In this document: piece by piece, positions 1 through 9,096 of the stretch | How positions within the stretch are numbered: position 1 is the first letter of the stretch | Layout of the letters: each line of letters starts with the position of its first letter | Source of the DNA: Blasia pusilla | Taxonomy: Eukaryota; Marchantiophyta; Marchantiopsida; Blasiales | Direction of reading: 5' to 3' | Length of the DNA stretch: 64,000 bases | Assembly (NCBI GenBank): GCA_050084515.1 | Contig: CM114273.1 | Coordinates: 37,014,001-37,078,000, forward strand | Program-made: the position numbers and the translations under genes | The notes under the pieces: generated by a model | Seen by the model: only the letters and a program-made list of their open reading frames with translations | The model's database searches: none | What the model was told of the DNA's origin: nothing

Positions 1-544
1 GAAGATCGGCGTATCACTCAATGCAGATCATCGATCCCTTCAGCGTACCCAAATCCTCCATGCTAAACGCAAAGCAGCTCCTATAACTCCTGAGGAACTG
101 ATGTTTTCGGCGCCGCTCTCCTCTCATCAACTTAGGGCCCATATCTGGCTCCCAAGTCTCCATCGTGACTACGGTAGGACTCTCCGGCGTGGATATCGAT
201 GGTTGCTATGGTGCAACCCTATCTTGAACAACAACACTCGACCGCTCTCCTACAGCCAACTGCAAACTCTGATCTCCTCCACATGCAGCGCCCGGAACCA
301 CGCTCGATGCTGTGGCTATCATGTCCTGGCGTACCTGCAAAACATCCCAAGAAGTCCAAGGGTGTCTCTCTCGATCTCCCCTGGTGTGTCGATCTCCTCG
401 GGTCTCGCCCCCCGCCACTGCCTCCATTGTCTCGGTAGGCATGGGGCTCAACAACGCAACCGCTGTGATCTGTCGCGATTTCATCTGACGCTGCTCAACC
501 ACTCCCAAGTTGAAGATCCATGTCAAGCAGTTCAGGTCCATCGC

Positions 545-1803
545 CTAACCCAAGATATGGCGTCGCGATGCCTTTGATGCTGACGGGACTGCGGTCGCTC
601 TTGGGGGAAATCCCATCGCCCGCTCTCTCTCGTTGGCGTTGGGCTCCACCAACCTCTGAATCTGGTCATCCCAAACCAAGCCAAGACCGGCCTCCTTGTA
701 TGCATAGGAATCGGGAAAACTCACAAACGTGGGAAAGGCTACCCGCGGCCTGCCTACCCTATTGACCATAGTCAACGGTGGTCGATCATTGTGCCTCACT
801 GCCTGTGATCGACGACCTGGATCCACAATGGAATCCACTAACAAATGGGAGGGGTGCTCCACTCTCGCATATGCCCTCCGTAACACACCACATGGGGCAC
901 CAAGTTGGTCCACGATAGACGCGGGCGATGGGCTCTAGAACCTACACTCCCCGCATCCAAGAACACTGTTGGATCAATCTAGGCATGCACCTGATGAGCA
1001 CTCGTCACCACCGGTGACATGGAGTCTCCTAAGATCGGCATATTCTCCAGAATATAAGCTGGAGAACGAGACTGATGCTCTTGCAACTGCCGGAAGACCC
1101 TTGATATCTCCCAAAATAATTTGGACCGAGTATCAGCCAACCCGCTACCTCGTCCAACACTCGATTGGCCCTGATATGGCCAACCAGAAATGACCAAATC
1201 AATGGTCCCTACCCGCTCTAAGTCCTGCGCCCCCAACAATGAAATATCCTCCGGTAGAGAACTCTGGTATCCCTGTATCGCGGACGCAGAAAATAAGTCA
1301 GGAAAACGTAGGCGTAATTGCGCCACATGTCGTAGTGAGACGCGCCTCGCAACTTCATCACTCTCCACATAGAGGTACTGTTGTATTCGCACTCATGCCT
1401 GCAAAACAACAACTAACCCGTTGCTAATCCCTCCAAGGAGATCTAACACTCGAATACCCTCCTCCGGGGTACACCACACAATGGGTATGGTATCCAAGGG
1501 TATTATCGTAGCACTCCCTGCTACCTCGGGTTCCTCAGACCCGTCATGCTCCGGTGCAAACGCCTCGGTCCACGCGATTTGCACGTGCTCATCCGCCAAT
1601 CGTCGAAGCTCCTCAGTCGAGCCCCACAACGGCACCTCTCCTCCACGGAATGATGCGGTTATCATAACACTGCTCATCATAGAAATGTCAGGAACGGGAG
1701 TATCCTCTGCATGGACATGTCTCTCAATCAAATCACTAGGCCAAGTGATGGCACTGCTAAATGCTGCTAAGGTCGCCATCTCTCTTGGCCGTTGCTCGAT
1801 CAC
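545..1803 (-). pseudogene. Retrotransposon-encoded cytosine-C5 DNA methyltransferase domain, copy A (decayed)
   Basis: Conserved C5-MTase motifs occur in linear order on the minus strand. Motif I is VLDLLGGISNGL (about 1449-1414). A motif II-like segment YLYVESDEVARR (about 1380-1345) follows. Motif IV is DLVISGWPYQG (about 1200-1168). A GRGSGLADTRSKLFWE stretch follows it. Motif VI is YILENMPILGDS (about 1060-1022). A VGSRAHRPRLSWTNL segment (about 945-900) matches the DNMT3 'AAHRARYFWGNL' region. Motif X-like ERERAMGFP lies near 655-625. The catalytic Cys of the Pro-Cys-Gln motif is Tyr here (codon TAT, 1176-1174). An in-frame TGA (1395-1393) separates motifs I and II where copy B has a glycine codon, and a 2-nt indel lies near 900. 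The layout resembles DNMT3-type enzymes and not the permuted DRM type. Dead as an enzyme. Confidence 0.85.
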
Positions 1804-2043
1804 TGCTCATGTGAATCGAACGGGTAATAAGCTAAGGCGCTCATTACCTGACTGCCATCCTGGTCTATAGGACGCTGACTCTTCCCAGTAATCCAGGGAA
1901 AACCCCATCGGATATAATACTGCTCCACCGACCAAGACGTCGTAGGACTCTATATCAGTCACTATCACCTTGGCTCGCACCACGGACTCATCTGTAGGAT
2001 GTCCCGGGCGAATCCTCACCACGACCTCCTGTCGGGTGATATA

Positions 2044-2298
2044 CTATGTGGTACTCGCTCCACCCAAGGATGTTTGTATCCGAAATGGACAACGCTCCAC
2101 ATCAGCTCTCGTCAAGCCTACTCCTCTGAATGACGCTTTCCCCAACATCAGGGGTTGAGCTCCTGAATCCAACAAGACGCGCTGCGGGCTAAAAGCTCTA
2201 CATATGGGACTCACCAACTGGAAGACCTCTCCTCGGTTATCCAGCAACATAACACCAAAAGAAGCCATGACACGCTCTATCGCGGGTCTAGCGGGCAT
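2044..2298 (-). pseudogene. Retrotransposon aspartic protease fragment, copy A
   Basis: The minus-strand frame contains VLLDSGAQPLMLGKASF, with the D-S-G active-site triad of retropepsin-like proteases. It sits between gag and the methyltransferase as expected for a gypsy polyprotein. The same sequence recurs in copy B near 42600-42490. Only the first half of the usual protease fold is easy to recognise. Confidence 0.75.
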
Positions 2299-3072
2299 CT
2301 CCGCTATTCTAGCAGTCGCAATCTACCATGAATCTGACGTGGACGGCTCAAGCATCCGCTCCAAGGGCAGGTCCATCACCTCCTCTGCAATCACCTCTGA
2401 ACGTGATGCAGGAACTCCAACTCCACGCTCACATAGCGTAGCGGCCAGCCGAAAACCTCGGCGGGCATACCCCCCAACGTCATAACATCGGAAGCAGAAA
2501 ATAAAGGAGCGCGGTACACAATGGTGGCCGTCCCCAACAACTTGCTCGACACATGCCTCTCCTGAGCATCAACAATAGGAGTCGTCGCACTCGCTTCTCC
2601 CATCGCCTTCCGTGCCCGCACATCAACAACGTCATAAACTCTCCAGGAACTCTGATCATGACACATCGATGGGGTCCATATTGCCTCGGAAAACGAGACA
2701 GACTGAGGAAGCCTAGTCTGTTTCCTGGCTTCCCCTCACTGTGGATCCAACTTTGCGGCTATTCCACACGTCACAACTACGACGGCCTCCATCTAGACAA
2801 CTCCGCACATCCAACCAAGATCCTCCATATCTCTGGGTGCTCCATATGATGTCGATGCCACGGATTCGGCATCGGGTAATCTCAATGCCATAGCGGCAAT
2901 CTGCTCTTGTAGCTGATGTATCTGAGCGGCCATCCTAGCCTCACGCTCGACATCTCCCTCGACGCGTCTAGGTGGTAGGACTCTACCTCCTCCACGGATA
3001 GCTCCACTACCCTGTCGGGCAACTCCAGCTCCTCGTCCCCCAACGGGACCACCTGGTGCACGATCTCAAGGC

Positions 3073-4380
3073 CTACTCGGACCGGCTACTCGCTCTAGTG
3101 CCCTCTCTCTTGCCCTCGGACCGGATGTAACTGAAGATGTAAACTGAAACACATGGCACGTGTATGACCATATCTCTGACAATAGTCACACCGATAACCT
3201 CATGGTGTAGCACTATCTCCTCCTCCATGCTGAGGCATACGTCCATAATCTTGACGAGTGCAATCGCGCTCATGATGGACTCCACCACATGACCAACAAG
3301 TAATAATAAGCGGCTGTTGTTGAGGCCGTGCCACAGAGATCTGCGCATATGAAGGCGCAGATCTTTGTGGCACGGCCTCACGGTGTTCTCCCTGAGCTCG
3401 TGGTGCCACAGTCGACCTTTCTCGGAGTCCACGTTGCTGCACACGTGGTGCAGACAATCGCGACTGCTCTCGCCCAGATCCCATGGTGGCTACGCTCTCC
3501 TCTGCCCTGTTGCGCTCAATATTCTCGGCGGTCCTTAAAACATCTCTCAACGTAGGGGAGGTGTTCATAAGAAGCACCCCCTCCCGCATCCGTGTCCGCA
3601 GGGTCCGATCCAACATCGCGTACCATGACTGAATAGCCTGAGCCTCTTTCACCCCCTGAGTGACGTTGATCAACCGACGCAAGCGAGTGTAAGCCTCACG
3701 CAAACTCTCACCCGGACGCTTCTGGAAGTCGTGGCTGCTCCGCAACTTCTCCGTCCGTACCCCTGGTAGCTCGCCCTCAACTCAGCAAAGAACTCAAACA
3801 CAAGGTTAAACTTGGGACGAACCCGACTGCACGGTGAAACTGCTCTAATGCGAGTGACCCCTCCTAAAACGTCACTAGTGGAAGTGGAAGTAGCCTCTTC
3901 TAACTCCTCCTCCGGGAAAGGCTCTGTCCATGACACATAATGTGGGTCATAGTAGAGCCTCCACGCCTCGATCTCATATGCATATCTCTGAGAGAACTCA
4001 TGGTAATCATCCTCTAAATGTTGAAACATACCGTTCTATGTTGTAAACAAGTTAAACTCTCTAGAGTTCCTGGCCCGCTAGGAGTCGCACAAACTCCTAA
4101 ATTCTGCTATGAAATCGTGCAACTTAATTGTGCCTACAGCACCTGAAAACCTACGCGGTCCTCTACCCTGATCGTCCATCTCGTACGCCCAATTGGTAGG
4201 ATTACTCACAATGTGTGGCGATGTGCTCACAAACTCCTCTACACGCTCACCACCGTCTGAAGACGACACAGAAGGAGATCAAGGTGGTCTCTCACGTGGA
4301 GACCCTCAAAACCTCGCACCACTCCGGGTAAACCCTCAAGAGCTACTTTCAGGTCCACTACCTCGCCTTTCAAAATCATG
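3073..4380 (-). pseudogene. Retrotransposon gag, copy A (broken)
   Basis: Overlapping open stretches (4269-4078, 4029-3670, 3745-3200) in more than one frame encode a Ty3/gypsy gag. The retrotrans_gag-like part contains the segment WRLYYDPHYVSW and, after a frame break, a typical helical segment with GESLREAYTRLRRLI. A zinc knuckle follows, CWSCGGVHHERDC, which has CX2CX4HX3C spacing, one residue short of the usual CCHC knuckle. The gag N-terminus is rich in Ser, Glu and Asp. Frame breaks at about 3700 and 4050 make it non-functional. Confidence 0.8.
3322..3379. repeat. 25-bp inverted repeat within gag, copy A
   Basis: Arms 3322-3346 and 3355-3379 are complementary over 25 bp with one mismatch and an 8-nt spacer. 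On the minus strand the hairpin is translated as part of gag, just before the zinc knuckle. Copy B keeps only one arm because the matching segment (QISVARP in copy A) is deleted there. Confidence 0.85.
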
Positions 4381-4849
4381 AAAGGACGCCGTGATGGCCC
4401 TCGTGCCCCTCTCACACGATCACTATCAACCTCGCAAGTAGTCCCTCAATCACTCATCCCAAACATGCAGCACTCGATCTCCACTCTCCCTCCCCGAGAC
4501 GTGTAAGGTGCGGCAACAAGTGGCGTGGTGCGGCAAATCGACCAGGTTATCATCTCATCGACAACCTACTCTCAACTCCGGACATCCCACACAGATATAT
4601 GTCCCCTAAACCACATACATAAATGATGCTCTCAGCATCCACACACCCAATATCCCCAAATAAACTATCCAAATCCCAGAATCCCTCACACGTGCAGGGT
4701 AAAGGACTAGAATAGGTAACCTGAACTTATGTCAATGTCGCTCCTCAGCATCTGCAAATCTCGACCCCAACTCGGTCGTGGAGACAACTCTTCCAATCAG
4801 CAAGTCATACTCCTCCCGTACTGACATTGCTTAAAACTCCTTGATGGGC

Positions 4850-5443
4850 TGTCTTTGTAAAGTAAGATCCAATCTTCCTCTCTTTGTACTCTTTCTCTCT
4901 CTCTTAAAACTCTCTTTGTTAAGTAAGATCCAATATCTCTCTACACCATCTCACACCATAGCTCTCAATGGTGTGCACTCTCTCTCATGTCAAACTAAAC
5001 CCACTCTCCTATTAAGTCCTAATGAGAGGTTTGGGTTACACTCACAAGACAAGGGACCATAGTTCCGTCGCCTCATGCCAAGAGGTTCAACAAAGAAAGA
5101 ATGAACTCTCAAGTTCTCTCTCCTTGAGGTATACCCTTCCCTTCTCCCAAGCTCTCTCCATGGTAACCTATTCTCCCAAGTCACCTCTTTGACTCTTGAT
5201 CCGATGTAGGAGATCAAGGGCCACTTAACAAAAATAAAAAAGTTGATCATATACTCAAAATTGTACTTACCTAAAATAATAATTTCTTAAATATAATTCC
5301 AAATGAATCGAAACGAAGGGGAAACATGCTCTCTCAGGTTTCCCAAAGCCTCAACAATTCGTCATCTACGTACTGAACATGTCTTTCACTATTCACGAAA
5401 GCGCTCTACTAGATCTCACCGATCTATTATAAAAGACGCGACA
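4850..5443 (-). repeat. LTR of copy A (diverged)
   Basis: This segment aligns with the LTR of copy B at 47757-48270 and at 37600-38112. Shared words include the stretch around 'caccatctcacaccatag' (4943-4960), 'cctcatgccaagaggttc' (5069-5086) and the outer end ...GACGCGACA at 5443. In element orientation the LTR would begin with TG (5443 backwards). The opposite end is not sharply defined because of (CT)-rich sequence at 4850-4925. Confidence 0.75.
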
Positions 5444-5974
5444 GTATCAACACGCATGCTTTTACACTCCTCTTTAAGAATTTTTTGAAAGGAAAGATTC
5501 TTTGTTCCCCATCCTCTTTTAATAATATACATAATACATAATAAAAATAATGAGAGAGCTCGTAAAAGTTCAAAGAAGCCCATTCAAAACAGGAACTAAT
5601 TGCCCACGCGTGGAACACTATGACGTCAAGCTGACGTCATACCAGATCTCACTTCAACCTCTTACCATAGACTAGCGATGCATCCGGAAGAGAGAAAGTG
5701 GATCGATTCGCACCACGTGATTGATGACTTTCACCTCGTCAACTCGACTGCAGGTGCATCCGAAAGAGAGTATCCGTTTTGAAGACATGCGAAATTGATT
5801 GATTCACGTCGTGGTTGAAGAAGCCGATGGACAGACACTTTTTGAAACGACTGCAGAGGTCTTCCACCGTCATGAGAATAATAAAATCTCTTCACCTACA
5901 CCTTTTTTTCTATGGCTTGTCCTAATCTGTGTTCCTGTGTTCATAGACCTTGATTGTGAACGATTCGCTCATGA

Positions 5975-6008
<34 letters not shown>

Positions 6009-6280
6009 GATTAACGTGACAGAAGTGGTCGGTTGTTAGATTGTGCTTCGTTGTTGTAGGAGAGACGATGGACATACACATTTCGAATTGCCTGCACTAT
6101 GATGCGAAGGCGTGATTGATTGTCACAAATCTTACATGGAACCCTGCACCCCACCACAAAAGACTGTAGTGATCGACCGACGTGAGGGTTGTGTATGCTC
6201 GCGTTTCGCTGGAGGAAACGTGATGTCTAAGCTAATCTACACTCCTGGCACTTGTGCAAGCGCTCTGCAACGATGGCGGT
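5444..6280. other. Spacer between copy A and the DAAT-like gene; paired TGACGTCA sites and GA repeat
   Basis: I find no convincing coding sequence. There are two TGACGTCA (bZIP/CRE-type) palindromes at 5621-5628 and 5632-5639, whose starts are 11 bp apart, and a CACGTG G-box at 5714-5719. A degenerate direct repeat begins with 'gatgcatccggaagagag' (near 5677) and 'aggtgcatccgaaagagag' (near 5751). A (GA)n microsatellite covers about 5979-6006. The region lies downstream of the minus-strand DAAT gene, so its use as a promoter would require an unseen plus-strand transcript. Confidence 0.5.
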
Positions 6281-9096
6281 CTACCCTGTGTAAGGCACCT
6301 GCTCGCGTACTTCGGGAGGCCCGTCTGTTAGATCCCGCTGCATCGTCGCGAGGAGGCTCTTGAAGACGGGACCAACTTTTCCTGTGCACGACACATAAGA
6401 AATCGCTTTGTTAGATGTCATCGAGTAGCCTCTGTCATAGCATTTCCGTGTTGTGCGGGATCAGGGCAAGCAGGACGAACGCTGTGTCCACAGTTAATTT
6501 TTCGAAATGGTTGGAAGAGAGATACAGTAATCATTTCGTTGCGTTTATCTTACTCTTGCGATCATAGAGCAGTAATAGAGGAAGAGTCAAGTTTGTCAGT
6601 CTCAGAATTGATATCTTGAAGTGAGAAGCACACATCTACTCAGGCAAACGTCCTGGTGAGAGGTATAATGCATACCACTTCCAACTGGTTTGTCATCCCA
6701 CTGCACAACAGGAATGATCAGGGAGCTGCTCACAACAAGCATCATTTCATCAGCTGCTCTTGCTTCCTCCACTGTAACTTTCCCAACTCTGATATTCCTC
6801 AAAATCGCTCCATTTGCACCTGGTCCTGTCTTGAGCTTATGAGCCAGTGTCAAGAGTCTCTTTATTGTGCAACCGCTCAAAATCTTATCAAAGGAGGGAG
6901 TGAACAATTCTCCCTTGCTGACGAATGCAACATTCATGTTTGCTCCCTCCGCAATAAAGCCTTCTTCATCCAGCCAAATTGCTTGGAAGGCACCTTTGTC
7001 CTCTGCTTCCATTTTCGCCAATGCGTTAGGCAAGTAGTTCGTACTCTTCATTGTTGCAAACTGTGGTGCTTTGATTGGTACGGTTGTGGTTATAACCTTC
7101 ACTCCCTCAGAACCTACTACGGCTTTATCTGGAAGCATTACTGCGTAAAATGATCCCCTTTCACATTCGGATGGTGAAAGCTGAAATCCACCAGGCCCCG
7201 CTGAGAGCCAGTAACGTAACGCTCCTTCTCTTGCTCCAGATGTTGCGACTGTCTGCACGAGAATGTTGCGGAGAACAGACCTACTGAAGGGAGGTGTGAT
7301 CCTGGCCAGTGATGCAGATCTTAGCAGACGGTCCAAATGAGCGTCCAGTTCATAGAGGCAGCTGCAAGTTAAGCATTAGGTAGTGATGTTAGAAGGAAGA
7401 CGGGATGGTAACATCACCAGCCCCAGGCTACTACACAAAGAGGTGCTGCAAACCTGGGGAAACAGATCTCAATAACCACCGACGGATTGCCTTCCCCTTC
7501 TCGGAGAATAGATCAAATGCAAGCGTATTGTACATTCTACAATCCATAATGTCCCTGACTCCAGGACACCTGAACTCGCTTGGACGTGCAAAGACAACCT
7601 CAGGTTAGGGAGTATTGAGAACGAACCCCTCAAAGACTGTGGCAGTGTCAAACACGCCATGGCCTCTATGGACTATGTGATCATCCAGCGGCACTACCAT
7701 TGCTGCTGGATCTAGTGTGATCCCACCCACCACACTTGAGTACATGGCTGCATATGGTTTACACTTGGGAGATGTATACTCCTGCAATCTCTTCGCCACC
7801 TGACATTGTAGCAATAGCAATAGTAATCAGTTCATACTTCAACCTCACAGCTCTTAGTACTCCAAGCACAAAGCACAGTCTATTCTCATTTTGTTATGAC
7901 GGCATCCAGAGACGTGACGAACAGATCTATGGACTCAGCTCAACAGAGGGGTCAATGAGAGCTGAGCAACAAGTACCTCCGTAAGTGAGAACACTGGAAT
8001 GCTCTCTGATTGCAATGTTGAACCTTCTTCCGCAATACCAGATCGTGCTACAGGCGTCTCAACTGCAACGCAAATCAAACAGTCCTCGGGTTTTCTTAGA
8101 CCATTAGCTCCATGGATGTGCACGGTAACTGGTTCAATTTGTGAGTGCATGTGTTTCAGGTTTTCGAAGAGAAAGAGTATCTCCTTTGGCGGCCCGTTCA
8201 CAAGCAGGACACATCAGAAGTAAGCACTCGCCTTCATCATGGGAAGAAATGTACGAAACAATACATAGCCGCAAACCTAGTCAAAACTGTTCAAGACGGC
8301 AGACGAACTGAAATTTACGGCAACAAGATTGCAAAACAGTAGATTTTGGGGATCAATGAAGTTTCACGTGAGATCAATTAAGGGAGCGGGATTGAAGCTT
8401 CGCGAAGAAATACTCTCTTGCCGTTACTGGAAGCCAGCTGATTTCTATCGTGCCCGCAATCTAAGAAAGTCTGCGGACTTCCAGCAACAAGAGCAGAGGG
8501 CTCTGGGGGATTTCCCACAGCATGGTGTGCCTCCTTATCTCAATCTCACTGCCACTATCTTCTTTCCATGGCTCATAGCATTGTACTTCAGCGCATTTCT
8601 CAAGAAGAACGAGAAGTGGTTTAACAAGAAACTTGTCACACCTTCAGAAACGTCGGAACGACTGCCCACTGAAATCCTAAGCCTTTGAAAGTGAGGAGAA
8701 TGAACCGATCTTTTATACATTCAATTATTCTCTACACGACGGCAAGGTTGACAACTCTCTTTTCCTCTATTTCTGTCATCTTTTTGCTTATAGTACTGAA
8801 GAAACTGTACCTCCGGAGACGTTGCTTTCTGCTGTCGATTTGACCATTGTAAAGTTGTTAAAACGTGGCCTTGGAGTAGCGAAAGATCTGTGCAAAGAAT
8901 TCACAGGTCGATCTTCAGCATAAATGGAAACCCTTCGCAGTTGTGAGCAGGGAGGAAGAAGTTGGGACGAGAGTACGTGTACGTGAAATTCGGATTGAGA
9001 GGAGATAGTGTGGGGTCTACACCAACCCTTCGGGCCAACGAACACAGTCGGAACAGTCCCCTGAGCGATGAAGCGATGAGTAAGTAGGTCTCCCAT
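6281..9096 (-). CDS. DAAT: Plastid D-amino-acid aminotransferase / aminodeoxychorismate lyase-like protein (5 exons)
   Basis: This is a class IV PLP-dependent aminotransferase, orthologous in appearance to Arabidopsis At5g57850, which has been described both as D-amino-acid transaminase and as 4-amino-4-deoxychorismate lyase (pABA/folate synthesis in plastids). Proposed exons, all with GT-AG introns and consistent phases: 9096-8811, 8062-7977, 7799-7627, 7361-6676, 6381-6281; total 1332 nt, 443 residues. Exon 1 (95 codons) is Ser/Arg-rich and looks like a transit peptide. Exon 3 gives AAMYSSVVGGITLDPAAMVV and HRGHGVFDTA. Exon 4 begins LYELDAHLDRLLRSAS, contains the probable PLP lysine in MKSTNYLPN, then EGFIAEGANMNVAF and LSGCTIKRLL. 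The short last exon ends GPPEVREQVPYTG. Exon 1 is the least certain; it is supported by a matching phase (donor after nucleotide 1 of a codon at 8811, acceptor at 8062). Enzyme preference cannot be read from sequence alone. Confidence 0.9.

Larger units (their letters stand above)
1..5443 (-). mobile_element. Ty3/gypsy LTR retrotransposon copy A, decayed, truncated by window edge
   Basis: Read on the minus strand, the order is LTR (about 5443-4850), gag (about 4380-3080), aspartic protease (about 2300-2044), C5 DNA methyltransferase (about 1480-600) and then the beginning of reverse transcriptase, which runs off the left edge. Position 1 aligns with about position 40455 of copy B, and the two copies match almost continuously from there to about 4845 / 45838. 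Reading frames are interrupted by many stops and small indels, so this copy cannot be expressed as a polyprotein. Unlike copy B it has no nested element in gag and no 1.9-kb leader between gag and LTR. The order gag-PR-MTase-RT is unusual for plant Ty3/gypsy elements. Confidence 0.88.

Noticed and set aside
5979-6006. (GA)n tract, also near 31484, 35384 and 51841
   Set aside because: Ordinary microsatellites, mentioned only within other entries.
6656-7153. 165-codon plus-strand frame
   Set aside because: Antisense shadow of the large DAAT exon.
8329-8688. 119-codon plus-strand frame with a hydrophobic stretch
   Set aside because: It lies inside intron 1 of the minus-strand DAAT-like gene and shows no recognisable domain or splice partners.
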